From: JBGSPL01 sp964511435
Lineage (GTDB): Bacteria; Patescibacteriota; CPR2; UBA1875; CAIMLA01
Direction: 5' to 3'
NCBI GenBank assembly: GCA_964511435.1
Contig: CAZEFH010000004.1
Location: 1-58,461 of the forward strand
Length of the DNA stretch: 58,461 nucleotides
Positions within the stretch are counted from its first letter, which is position 1; each line of letters begins with the position of its first letter. Below the pieces are notes generated by a model, which was not told the DNA's origin, ran no database searches, and was given only the letters and a program-made list of their open reading frames with translations. Below are positions 26,142 to 34,570 of this stretch, piece by piece. Both the position numbers and the translations under genes were made by a program.

Positions 26142-26584
26142 TATTTGAGTTTCTCGCGTACGATAGAGGATACAGTCTTGCCGTCAGTCGCTCCAGCTGC
26201 TCGCCCCATCACTGCCTGTATCACTTTCCCCATGTCTGCAGCACTGGTAGCTGCAAGCTCCGCTATCGCCTGTTCAACTAGCTGCTCTACTTCCTCCTGA
26301 GTCATTTTTGCTGGCAAATATGCCTCAATCAGCCCCAGTTCTGCTGCCTCTTTCTTGGCTAAATCAGTCCGGCCACCTTTTTCATATTGCTCTATAGAGT
26401 CACGACGCTGCTTGGCCTGTTTTTCTAGTACTGCTAAAGTTTCAGGCTCACTCAGCTCATGTCCAAGAGCAATTTCGGCATTTTTAAGAGCGCTCTTCAG
26501 CATTCTGATAAGCTGCAGCTTCTCACTTGCGTGGGCCACCATTGCCATTTTCAAATCTGCGTCTAAGCGCTCTATAAGTGTCAT
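26141..26584 (-). CDS. yqeY: GatB/YqeY domain protein
   Basis: 147 residues, all-helical, resembling the C-terminal tRNA-binding domain of the amidotransferase subunit GatB: MLKSALKNAEIALG, EAYLPAKMTQEEVEQLV and MGRAAGATDGKTVSSIVREKL. The free-standing form is widespread and usually follows rpsU, as here, where its ATG directly follows the rpsU stop. Its molecular role is not settled. Confidence 0.93.
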   Translation of the reverse strand: MTLIERLDADLKMAMVAHASEKLQLIRMLKSALKNAEIALGHELSEPETLAVLEKQAKQRRDSIEQYEKGGRTDLAKKEAAELGLIEAYLPAKMTQEEVEQLVEQAIAELAATSAADMGKVIQAVMGRAAGATDGKTVSSIVREKLK

Positions 26585-26797
26585 TTAAAATCCTTTAAGT
26601 AACATACTACGATTCTTGGCGTTTTTACGAGCCTGTTTACGAATCGCTATCTCTCTGGCTTCACGTTTCGAAAGTTCCTTGGCGAAAAATTGGTTCTTAC
26701 GAGCCAAAGGTAAATTACCGCTCTGTTGAACCTTGCGGTTAAAGCGGCGGAGTAAGCTATCGAAATTTTCGTGATCTTTTCTAACTACTGCTTGCAG
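26585..26797 (-). CDS. rpsU: 30S ribosomal protein S21, apparently with a CTG start
   Basis: Seventy residues with the S21 signature RKDHENFDSLLRRFNRKVQQSG and a basic helical C-terminus (REAREIAIRKQARKNAKNR). The frame is closed upstream by a TGA at 26804-26806, and no ATG, GTG or TTG lies between that stop and the conserved region. The best start is CTG at 26795-26797, nine bases after a perfect GGAGG (26807-26811). First gene of rpsU-yqeY-ybeY-adk-map; rpsU-yqeY linkage is common. Confidence 0.9.
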   Translation of the reverse strand: MQAVVRKDHENFDSLLRRFNRKVQQSGNLPLARKNQFFAKELSKREAREIAIRKQARKNAKNRSMLLKGF

Positions 26798-26861
26798 AGT
26801 AACTCACCTCCTAACGTGGAAAGTAAGCTAATTCTAGCACAAATATGGCCTTCTGTAAAGA

Positions 26862-27260
26862 TTAGGCAGGGAGCGCTGCGCGAATCCTTTCGGCCATTTC
26901 TGCAAGCTTTTCTGGTGTTTCAGCGTATTGACTCCCAAAATCCACGTCAGCAGCCGTATCCATCGGAATTAGATGAATGTGAGTATGGTCGATATCAAGG
27001 CCGATTACCATAAGGGCAATTTTCGCCGACCCAACTGCTTTTTTCACACCACCTGCTAACTCACGAGCTAGGGCCATATAATCGCGATAGAGAGCCTCGG
27101 GCATATCATAGATTGTCGTATAATGTTCTTTTGGTATAACTAGTGTGTGGCCAAGACGGTTCGGATTGATATTCAAAAAAGCCAGAAAGTCATCGTTCTC
27201 ATATACTTTATAAGCTGGGATCTCACCCACCACAATTCTACAAAAAATATCGTCTGCCAT
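26862..27260 (-). CDS. HIT family hydrolase
   Basis: 132 residues. The histidine triad reads HTHIHLIP near the C-terminus and the N-terminal DDIFCRIVVGEIPAYKVYE and LGHTLVIPKEHY segments are typical of the Hint/HinT nucleotide phosphoramidase group. It probably hydrolyses adenosine phosphoramidates or similar nucleotides. An AGGAG sits six bases before the ATG, with TAGAAT just upstream as a likely -10. Single-gene unit. Confidence 0.94.
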   Translation of the reverse strand: MADDIFCRIVVGEIPAYKVYENDDFLAFLNINPNRLGHTLVIPKEHYTTIYDMPEALYRDYMALARELAGGVKKAVGSAKIALMVIGLDIDHTHIHLIPMDTAADVDFGSQYAETPEKLAEMAERIRAALPA

Positions 27261-27299
27261 ATTGTTCTCCTATCTTAATTCTACCACACAAATTTCTTT

Positions 27300-27562
27300 G
27301 AAAAATCATTCGGTGACCGCAGTCACCCGACTATCGACGAAAGCAAGAAATTACTGTGAAACAGAATTTCGTACTAAGTCGAAGGAGTCAGATTTTTCTT
27401 GAACTTTCGGGCACATTTCATTCAAGGGAAAGGTGCCAGTACTTTTGTCTTACTTTAGTAAGACTGGATTCTCGCCTTCGCGGGAATGACAAATCGAAAA
27501 GCGAGTTTAATTTTTCTAGATTCTTTGTTTCGTTTCTTAACAAGAAGAAATGAAGAATCTAG
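27300..27562. repeat. Intergenic repeat region with hairpin elements
   Basis: No credible gene: a 65-codon frame here only reads through repeats. It contains the palindromic element GATTCTCGCCTTCGCGGGAA (27467-27486), a type often seen translated as SRLRGND, a copy of ATTTTTCTnGATTCTTTGnTT (27509-27530) also present near 46.05 kb, and an imperfect inverted repeat CTAGATTC / GAATCTAG (27517-27562). Confidence 0.6.
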
Positions 27563-27573
27563 CTTTTTACCCC

Positions 27574-27656
27574 TTGACACGAAAATTAAATAGAGGTAGA
27601 ATTACCTCTTGTGGCATGAAAATATACTTGACAAATGTAAAGTATTGTGCTACAAT
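27574..27656 (+). promoter_or_regulatory. Tandem promoters of the transglycosylase gene with a palindrome on the first -10
   Basis: P1: TTGACA 27574-27579, 17-base spacer, TAGAAT 27597-27602. P2: TTGACA 27628-27633, 17-base spacer, TACAAT 27651-27656. An inverted repeat AGAGGTA / TACCTCT (27592-27609) surrounds the P1 -10 and could be an operator. Confidence 0.75.
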
Positions 27657-27685
27657 ATACAGTCTTCTGAAAAGAGGATAGCAAT

Positions 27686-28426
27686 TTGGTCGCAAAAAGC
27701 CAACTTGTTAGGAGGGTGGAAAGAGAGGTTCGTTCATACCTAATGGACAGAAAAACTATTACTGCCATGCTGCTTGCCTTCATGGTAGTAAAGACGCCAG
27801 TTACACTGGCCGAGGCCCAGGCTTATGCCGAGCCTCAGATCATAGAGGCAAACGCCGTTAGTGAGGCGCATATCACTGAAAACATCAAAAACACAATTAC
27901 AAAAGATAATTCCTTAACAACCGAAGAGAAAGCTGCTGCTCAGATGGCTGAGTATCATAAGCGTATCGCAGAAGAAGCTGCTCGTATCAAAGCTGAGGAA
28001 GAGGCCCGTCTCGCTCGCGAGAATGCCTCACGAACTTCAGCTCTTGAGAAAGCTGGTCTTTCATCCGCTTTCGTAAACCAGTATACTCAGGCTAGTGCTG
28101 CATATAACGTCCCCTGGGAGGTTATTGCTGCAGTCCACTATGTCGAGACTGGTCAGCGTGGTTCTACCATCGTTACCAGTTATGCTGGTGCTCAGGGTCC
28201 GATGCAGTTTATGCCATCAACCTTCACTGCCTACGCAGTGGACGGTGACGGTAACGGCGTGACCGACATCAACAACGTTGATGACGCTATCATGACCGCT
28301 GCTGCTTATATGGCTGCTAACGGTGCTGACCGCGGTGACCTCGTAAACGCCCTTTATCGTTATAACCACGATATGGGTTACGTAAATCACGTTCTAAGCA
28401 TCGCTCACTCTATCGGTCTAAAGTAA
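27686..28426 (+). CDS. Secreted lytic transglycosylase (SLT domain) with coiled coil
   Basis: Exported peptidoglycan-cleaving enzyme. From a TTG start (GAGG eight bases upstream) there is a basic 20-residue extension and then a signal-like hydrophobic segment (ITAMLLAFMVVKTPVTLAEA, about 24-43). A Glu/Ala-rich coiled coil (about 70-115) precedes the SLT domain (about 130-246), with AAVHYVETG carrying the catalytic Glu, YAGAQGPMQFMPSTF, and ALYRYNHDMGYVNHVL. The GAQGPMQFMPSTF box is MltB-like. A DGDGNG-type Asp loop may bind Ca2+. Strong promoters suggest high expression. A terminator follows. Confidence 0.9.
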   Translation: MVAKSQLVRRVEREVRSYLMDRKTITAMLLAFMVVKTPVTLAEAQAYAEPQIIEANAVSEAHITENIKNTITKDNSLTTEEKAAAQMAEYHKRIAEEAARIKAEEEARLARENASRTSALEKAGLSSAFVNQYTQASAAYNVPWEVIAAVHYVETGQRGSTIVTSYAGAQGPMQFMPSTFTAYAVDGDGNGVTDINNVDDAIMTAAAYMAANGADRGDLVNALYRYNHDMGYVNHVLSIAHSIGLK

Positions 28427-28440
28427 ACAAAGACAAACTT

Positions 28441-28465
28441 AAAAGCCCCCTTTATGGGGGCTTTT
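28441..28465. terminator. Intrinsic terminator between the transglycosylase and a small membrane gene
   Basis: Perfect 10-bp stem AAAAGCCCCC / GGGGGCTTTT with loop TTTAT, usable in both directions by the convergent genes. Confidence 0.88.
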
Positions 28466-28472
28466 ATAATAT

Positions 28473-28787
28473 TTATTTCGTCGTTATCGTGACACCCTTC
28501 GGCATCCCAGAAACTACCTGATGAACCAGATATACAAAGAGATCGTAGAGACCGGTAAAGATTGAACTGAGGACCGGAAATGCTAGCGGCAATAAAACTA
28601 CAAGCAAAAGTAAGAATAGCCAGTGAAAACGAATAAGAGTGATAAATGCGACAACCAGTGAAACAAGGACAATCAGCGATACTACCCAGTGAAGAGGCGC
28701 TGGAAATATTGTCAAAAATTTCTCGTAAATCGAGGTAAGGGCTGTGACGCCAGCAATGTTTAGCACTGTTTGTAAGTCAATATTCAC
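28473..28787 (-). CDS. Small hydrophobic protein of unknown function
   Basis: 104 residues with two or three membrane segments (about 30-55, 55-75, 78-98) and very few charges. I recognise no family. GGAGG lies upstream of the ATG. It follows hisS by about 17 bases and may be co-transcribed with it; the gene order offers no functional clue. Confidence 0.72.
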   Translation of the reverse strand: MNIDLQTVLNIAGVTALTSIYEKFLTIFPAPLHWVVSLIVLVSLVVAFITLIRFHWLFLLLLVVLLPLAFPVLSSIFTGLYDLFVYLVHQVVSGMPKGVTITTK

Positions 28788-28804
28788 TTGTCCCTCCTAT
28801 AAAA

Positions 28805-30079
28805 CTATTTAAGTTTCTTTTTTAGATCAGCTGCGACCTTCTCTACCGGCATCGTTTCCTGAGTCCCAGAAACCATTTCTTTCACAATCACAGTACCATC
28901 ATAGGCTTCTTTTTGACCCATAATCAGGGTATATTTGGCACCAACCTTATTGGCTGCCTTTAGCTGATCTGAGATAGCTCCTTTATCAAGACAACCCTCT
29001 GCGTCGATTCCCTGTCCCCAAAGGTCATTCATCAGGCGGAAACACTTCTTGCGTGCCTCATCACCGAGCTGAGCTACAAATACATCGGTAGACTCTTCTA
29101 CGTCCAGTTTTATATCAAGCTTCATAATCTCTTCTACGGTCCGATCCACACCTCCGGCAAAACCAAGAGCTGGTGTCGGCTTGCCCCCAAGTTGTTCGAT
29201 GAGACCATCATAACGACCACCACCACCAAGGGAATTCTGAGAACCATTTGACTCACTCCAGAATTCGAAAACAGTTTTGGTATAGTAATCAAGTCCACGA
29301 ACTAGGCGAGGATTAATCTCATAAACAATACCGATCTCATCTAGATACTCAAGAACAACATGGAAGTGGTCGTGACACTCCTGGCAAAGGTGATTTACAA
29401 TCTGTGGCGCTTCTTCGGCCAGCAGCTGGCATTTCTTGTTTTTACAGTCAAGTAGACGCAACGGGTTAGTTCCCAGGCGCTTCTGACAGTCTTCACAAAT
29501 TTCGCCTTCATGCCCCTTGTAGAACTTGGACAGCTCCTTGAGGTACTTCGGACGACAAACAGCACAACCGATGCTGTTAATCTGCATTCTGAGCGAGTCA
29601 CCAAGCCCTAGTTTGTCATAAACTCGATAGGCCGTGGTAATTACAACCGCATCAGCAATTGGGTTCTTATCGCCGATTAGCTCAAAACCAAACTGCCAAA
29701 ACTCACGGTAACGACCAGCTTGAGGACGGTCGTAGCGATACATTGGCTCAAAGTATGAAAGTTTTACTGGTTGCGACCAGGATTGCATTCCGTTCTGTAA
29801 ATATGCCCTCACAATCGAAGCAGTTCCTTCAGGACGAAGCGTTAATGAGTTCTTGGAACGATCTTCAAAAGTGTACATTTCTTTTTCGACAATATCAGTA
29901 CCCTTGCCCACACCGCGAACAAATAGCGCTGTGTCTTCGAAAACTGGGGTTGTAACCTTAGAAAATCCAGCGGCACGAGTAATACTCACGAAAACTTTTT
30001 CCAGGTAATCAAAATATGCCTGCTGTTCTGGCAGGATATCTCTAGTTCCACGAGGGTTTTGGATTATTTTCTTCGACAT
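28805..30079 (-). CDS. hisS: Histidyl-tRNA synthetase
   Basis: Class II synthetase for tRNA-His. Motif 1 and 2 regions (TLRPEGTASIVRAYLQNGM, REFWQFGFELIG), the HisA-type LVRGLDYYTKTVFEFW and motif 3 GGGRYDGLIEQLGG are present, then the C-terminal anticodon domain. An insertion with several Cys pairs (CAVC, CEDC, CQEC) is the bacterial form with a possible zinc site. 424 residues is full length. No T-box is visible in the short upstream region. Confidence 0.97.
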   Translation of the reverse strand: MSKKIIQNPRGTRDILPEQQAYFDYLEKVFVSITRAAGFSKVTTPVFEDTALFVRGVGKGTDIVEKEMYTFEDRSKNSLTLRPEGTASIVRAYLQNGMQSWSQPVKLSYFEPMYRYDRPQAGRYREFWQFGFELIGDKNPIADAVVITTAYRVYDKLGLGDSLRMQINSIGCAVCRPKYLKELSKFYKGHEGEICEDCQKRLGTNPLRLLDCKNKKCQLLAEEAPQIVNHLCQECHDHFHVVLEYLDEIGIVYEINPRLVRGLDYYTKTVFEFWSESNGSQNSLGGGGRYDGLIEQLGGKPTPALGFAGGVDRTVEEIMKLDIKLDVEESTDVFVAQLGDEARKKCFRLMNDLWGQGIDAEGCLDKGAISDQLKAANKVGAKYTLIMGQKEAYDGTVIVKEMVSGTQETMPVEKVAADLKKKLK

Positions 30080-30121
30080 ACTGTAATATTTTTATCACAC
30101 CAGAGCGCTATGGTAAAGAGG

Positions 30122-32305
30122 CTATTTCTGCTTTACCGAAAGAACTCCAGCTAGTTTGGTTAGTTTTCCTACCGCCGTCATCACCCGATCAGGGCTATCT
30201 GTCGCAAGCTTCATCGAAATAACACTTTCACCGTGCTCATTTTTCGTCTGTTTATGTTCATCAATATTAATATCAAGCTGGGCTAGTACCTGTGTAATAT
30301 CCCTAAGTAATCCGACTCTATTCTCGGCGATTACTTCAACTGGGACCGAGAGAATATTTGTTACTTCCATATTCATTTGAATTAGCCTTTCATCGGGCGT
30401 GGTTAAAAGATTTTTACAATCACGACGATGAACCGTAATCCCACGACCGCGAGTAATAAACCCTACAACTTCATCGCCTTTTTTCGGATTACAACACTCT
30501 GCGTAGCGGATTAGCATTCCTTCAAAACTTGCCTCTTTCTCCCTAACCACCGTTTCGGTCGGCAATACATCTTTATCTTTTTGTTTCTCGTGATATTGGT
30601 GATAAAGATGTTCACCGATAAGCCTTTTTGCAACCTGACGGACTGTTACGGTACCGTCACCGATGGCGGCAAGAACATCATCCCAGCTCTTCCAGCCACT
30701 GGTTCCGATAACTTCCTTCTGCTGTCCCTCGTCTATCTCGGTCTCATGAACACCGTAGAGCGCTAGCTCCTTAGCAAGAAGTTCTTTGCCTTCACGAATA
30801 TGCTGATCCCGGCTCAGTTTACGATACCAGGACCTAATGTGCTGCTTCGCTTTTGTTGTTCGCACGAAGTCAAGCCAGTCACGAGAAGGACCACTCTTAT
30901 CATTTTTGGCCGCAACTACAATCTCGACGATATCACGATTGTGAAGTTCGGTACTAAGTGGGCCCATCTTGCCGTTTATTTTAGCACCACGACATTTGTC
31001 GCCAATATGAGAGTGTATCTCGTAAGCAAAGTCTACCGGGGTCGATTGTTTCGGCAAATTGTAAACATCACCCTTTGGAGACATTACAAAGATGCGGTCA
31101 TTAAAGAAATCGATACTCAGGGACTCGGCTAACTCGGCGTTATCTGAAATCTGATTTTGCCAGTCCATAAGCTGGTTAATCCATTCCAGCTTATCCTGCC
31201 CAGCAAATGATGCTTTTCGCTGGTAGGCATGGCTCTTTTTTGTTTCATCATAATGCCAATGGGCAGCGACACCCATTTCCGCTTCTTCATGCATCTCTCG
31301 GGTGCGAATCTGAAATTCCGTTACTACGCCACCAGGACCTATTACCGTAGTGTGAAGTGACTGGTACCCATTTGGTTTTGGCACCGAAATATAATCTTTG
31401 ATTCTATAGATAAGTGGCTTATAGTGCTGGTGAATAACCCCTAGCACCTGATAGCATTCCTCAACTGTATCCACTACAACGCGAATTGCCAGCAAATCAT
31501 AGATTTTACTGATGTCACCATCAACTTTTTGCAATTTCCGATAGGCTGAATATAGGTGCTTCACTCGCCCATCCATCTCTGCGTTTATACCCAGTCTTTT
31601 TAGATTCTCGGCAATCAATTTGCGGATCTTACTGAGATTATGGCGACGATCAGTGGCCCCCTTTTCCACTAACTCACTAATTTTTCTGAACCCGGCCGGA
31701 TCTGTATAGCGAAATGCCAAGTCCTCTAATTCAGCCTTCATCTTTCCCATCCCCATTCTATCGGCTAGTGGGGCAAATATTTCGAGGGTTTCCCGTGATT
31801 TTCTTTTTCGATCGGCAGGAGACATTGCATCCAGTGTTCGCATATTATGCAAGCGATCAGCAAGCTTAATAAGGACCACCCGGATATCTTTTGCCATTGC
31901 GAGGAAGAACTTCCGTAGCGACTCTATCATCGCCTTATATTTCGCTTCTTGAATCTCTTCGGAGGGTAGCTTTGAAAAATCAAAGCCCGTAAGATGACTA
32001 ACCCCATCTACCAGCTCTGCAATATCTACTCCAAAAACCTCTGCGAGCTCTGCCTTTGATGAAGAAGTATCCTCAATTACGTCATGCAGTAGCCCAGCAG
32101 CTATCGTCTTTGTATCCATACCATATTCCGCGAGGATAACAGCAACTTCTACAGGATGAATAATATACGGTTCGCCCGCCTTTCTCCTCTGGCCAGCATG
32201 GTGCTTTTCAGCGTACTGGTATGCTTTCTCAATAAGACGGAAGTCCACATCTGGACTGTACATATTAAGTGCGTTATTAAGTTTTGCAGGAATTTTAATT
32301 CTCAT
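30122..32305 (-). CDS. rel: Bifunctional (p)ppGpp synthetase/hydrolase Rel
   Basis: Makes and degrades the stringent-response alarmones. Domains in order: HD hydrolase (about 15-190, HHAGQRRKAGEPYIIHP and GLLHDVIEDT intact), synthetase (about 225-350, with RIKDYISVPKPNGYQSLHT; the RxKD form marks a bifunctional Rel rather than E. coli RelA), TGS (about 390-455, VYNLPKQSTPVDFAYEIHS), zinc-finger CCNP region and ACT (about 655-725). A TTG at 32323 is in frame, but the ATG at 32305 has GGAG seven bases upstream, inside the recJ end, so I use it. Overlaps recJ by 11 bases. Confidence 0.95.
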   Translation of the reverse strand: MRIKIPAKLNNALNMYSPDVDFRLIEKAYQYAEKHHAGQRRKAGEPYIIHPVEVAVILAEYGMDTKTIAAGLLHDVIEDTSSSKAELAEVFGVDIAELVDGVSHLTGFDFSKLPSEEIQEAKYKAMIESLRKFFLAMAKDIRVVLIKLADRLHNMRTLDAMSPADRKRKSRETLEIFAPLADRMGMGKMKAELEDLAFRYTDPAGFRKISELVEKGATDRRHNLSKIRKLIAENLKRLGINAEMDGRVKHLYSAYRKLQKVDGDISKIYDLLAIRVVVDTVEECYQVLGVIHQHYKPLIYRIKDYISVPKPNGYQSLHTTVIGPGGVVTEFQIRTREMHEEAEMGVAAHWHYDETKKSHAYQRKASFAGQDKLEWINQLMDWQNQISDNAELAESLSIDFFNDRIFVMSPKGDVYNLPKQSTPVDFAYEIHSHIGDKCRGAKINGKMGPLSTELHNRDIVEIVVAAKNDKSGPSRDWLDFVRTTKAKQHIRSWYRKLSRDQHIREGKELLAKELALYGVHETEIDEGQQKEVIGTSGWKSWDDVLAAIGDGTVTVRQVAKRLIGEHLYHQYHEKQKDKDVLPTETVVREKEASFEGMLIRYAECCNPKKGDEVVGFITRGRGITVHRRDCKNLLTTPDERLIQMNMEVTNILSVPVEVIAENRVGLLRDITQVLAQLDINIDEHKQTKNEHGESVISMKLATDSPDRVMTAVGKLTKLAGVLSVKQK

Positions 32306-34022
32306 CCGACTTCTCCAAGTCAATCAGGCGGAATTCGGGTTTCTTGCGTCCATTCCACTCGTTTAACTCTAGATTCACCACCATGTCATAGTCAGTATTC
32401 TCATCCACGTCAGCAGTTTCACCGTATCCAAAGGCAATTCCCTGAGCCGTAGACCCCGATTGTATTAAGCCAAGCTTTAGGTGTATCGCAGGATTCCCCA
32501 CGAGACGATAATCCGCTATCTTTACTTTATCAATCTGAAAAACTGGCTTGTGATTATCTCTCCCTAATGGTTCTAATAGTGCCAATTCTTCAAGAAACTC
32601 TGTAGTTATATCTGCAAGTGTAATCCGTAAATCAATCTTGATTTCGGGGACATATTCTTTTTCAGTTATTCTCCCATCCGCAATCTGAATCAGTTTGTCC
32701 CTTAGCAGGATAAATTTGTCTTCAGCAAGAGAAAACCCAGCTGCAAATGCGTGTCCCCCAAAATGATCGAGATACTCTCCCGCCTCCGCAAGTGCTTCAA
32801 CAATATTTAACTCAGCGACGGAGCGAGCTGACCCCTTGTAACCATCAGAGTTCTCCTCCATCACTAGCATCGGTCTACCGTACTCCTCCATCAATCTAGA
32901 CGCAACGATTCCCACCACTCCCGCGGGCCAAGTTTCGTGTGCCAGCAGGTAAATACTTTGTTTATCACCCGCCTCAATCATCTCTTTCGCTTCGAGAACA
33001 ATGCGCTCCGTGAGCTCCTGGCGTTCGAGATTGAGCTCATTTAGTTCGTGCGCCAGCTCGGCTGCCCGTTCCTTTGAAGTCGTGGTAAGGAGCTCCAGCG
33101 CGGCACTAGCATGTTCGATTCTCCCAGCCGCGTTCAGCCTGGGACCAAGCAGAAAACCCACCTTGTAACTATCGATGTCTGCGAGTGGAAATTCAGAAAT
33201 CTCCGCCAGAGCTCTTATACCGGGTCGCTTCGACTTTGAAAGTACAACTAGTCCATAGTTCGCCAATATCCGATTTTCTCCTGTAAGGGGGACGATATCA
33301 CAGATTGTACCAAGAGCAACTAGGTCTAAGAGCCATTTCTCCTGCCCAGATGACATTTTTTCAGTGAAGGCGGTCATAGTGGCCCTCGCAAGATAAAAGG
33401 CCACTGCCACGCCCGCAAGCTCGTACAGAGGGCTACCTACGCCCATTCTTTTGGGGTTTACCACAGCCATAGCGGGGGGAAGTACAGTTTCGCCATTATC
33501 AACCCTTAGAGTATGATGATCGGTGACCACCACCGTTAGACCCAAGGAATTCGCATATTCAACTTCAGAAATGCTAGTACTACCACAGTCCACCGTAATA
33601 ATTAACTTAATTCCTTCATCTGCAAGCAGCTTTATCGCTTCATTATTCAGGCCGTAGCCCTCGTTTTCCCGAGAAGGAATGTAGGGGCGTACCGTTACAC
33701 CTATTTCCGCAAAAAACTTAGTCAGCAGTGCTGTAGCCGTCACCCCATCTACGTCATAATCTCCGTAAATAGCGACTTTGTGACCATTTCTGATAGCATC
33801 CTCTACCGCCGAAACTGCCCTATCCATGTCAGGGATGGAGAACGGATCAGAAAGCTCAGTAAATTTAGGATGAAGAAACCCTTTTATAGCCTCAGCTCCC
33901 CGTACCCCCCGTCCGGCAAGCAGCTTCAGAAATGCCTCAGAAAAGCCTTCAACCTTAGTATAGTCTACCTCTGGAGATATAAGCCAACGCTTCTTGGTTT
34001 GATAATTTCTTGTTCTTGCCAT
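32295..34022 (-). CDS. recJ: Single-stranded-DNA-specific exonuclease RecJ
   Basis: 5'-3' ssDNA exonuclease of the DHH family for recombination and mismatch repair. DHH motifs: AIYGDYDVDGVTATALL, ITVDCGSTS, VVTDHHT, then DHHA1-type GRIEHASAALELL and the FGGHAFAAGFSL box, followed by an OB domain. 575 residues is standard for bacterial RecJ. A TATAAT lies 13 bases before the ATG and no clear Shine-Dalgarno sequence is seen, so the leader must be only a few bases. Couples into rel. Confidence 0.95.
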   Translation of the reverse strand: MARTRNYQTKKRWLISPEVDYTKVEGFSEAFLKLLAGRGVRGAEAIKGFLHPKFTELSDPFSIPDMDRAVSAVEDAIRNGHKVAIYGDYDVDGVTATALLTKFFAEIGVTVRPYIPSRENEGYGLNNEAIKLLADEGIKLIITVDCGSTSISEVEYANSLGLTVVVTDHHTLRVDNGETVLPPAMAVVNPKRMGVGSPLYELAGVAVAFYLARATMTAFTEKMSSGQEKWLLDLVALGTICDIVPLTGENRILANYGLVVLSKSKRPGIRALAEISEFPLADIDSYKVGFLLGPRLNAAGRIEHASAALELLTTTSKERAAELAHELNELNLERQELTERIVLEAKEMIEAGDKQSIYLLAHETWPAGVVGIVASRLMEEYGRPMLVMEENSDGYKGSARSVAELNIVEALAEAGEYLDHFGGHAFAAGFSLAEDKFILLRDKLIQIADGRITEKEYVPEIKIDLRITLADITTEFLEELALLEPLGRDNHKPVFQIDKVKIADYRLVGNPAIHLKLGLIQSGSTAQGIAFGYGETADVDENTDYDMVVNLELNEWNGRKKPEFRLIDLEKSDEN

Positions 34023-34064
34023 ATATTAAGTATAAATTATAACCAACAAATTGAGGAGACATGA

Positions 34065-34550
34065 ATGATTCCAGATAAAGCACCGGATTTTTCTGAAGAA
34101 GACATAGCAAGAGCAGAAGATATTGGCTATGAAAATCCAATACTGGATAGTAATGGGATTCGAGAAAAGGAAAAACCTTATGATATCGATGAACGTTATG
34201 ATATCGACAAACCTCATTACTTCAAAACTGATGACCAGCCTTCTATTGAAACAGACAACTTCTTGCCTGCTGATAAAATTTTAGAAAGTCCAGATAAATA
34301 TCTTGAAATGTATTTGGATACACTGGGTTTCTTTAAATCATTTCTTAGCGCAGAGCAAATACTGGGCGCGAGTAAGCGTACAGTGGAAAGCTCCAGGACA
34401 TACCGCGAATTTGATACAAAACTCTCAAAAATCAGAAATGCCTTTTACGGGGCTATGGAGAGATTAAAGCAAATTCCTGGTGGTAACGACATTTTAGAAA
34501 CGGTTATCAAAAATCCGATTCCAAAATACCAGGAACCAGAGAAAAAGTAG
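34065..34550 (+). CDS. Orphan acidic protein of unknown function
   Basis: 161 residues, soluble, rich in Asp, Glu, Lys and Pro. The first half (residues 1-70) is acidic and looks disordered, with repeated YDID (about 44-52); the second half (75-150) looks helical (KYLEMYLDTLGFFKSFLSAE, TKLSKIRNAFYGAMERLKQI). No signal peptide, membrane segment or known motif. GGAG six bases before the second of two nested ATGs fixes the start; the first ATG, in another frame, stops quickly. Stand-alone, divergent from recJ, ending at a strong terminator. I do not recognise it. Confidence 0.75.
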   Translation: MIPDKAPDFSEEDIARAEDIGYENPILDSNGIREKEKPYDIDERYDIDKPHYFKTDDQPSIETDNFLPADKILESPDKYLEMYLDTLGFFKSFLSAEQILGASKRTVESSRTYREFDTKLSKIRNAFYGAMERLKQIPGGNDILETVIKNPIPKYQEPEKK

Positions 34551-34570
34551 CCCGTTCAGGCTACTTTTTC
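34541..34570. terminator. Bidirectional terminator between the orphan gene and secF
   Basis: 12-bp stem GAAAAAGTAGCC / GGCTACTTTTTC with loop CGTTCA; it spans both stop codons. Confidence 0.88.

Noticed and set aside
27356..27553. 65-codon rightward ORF
   Set aside because: It reads through a palindromic repeat of the SRLRGND type and has no ribosome binding site or coding character.
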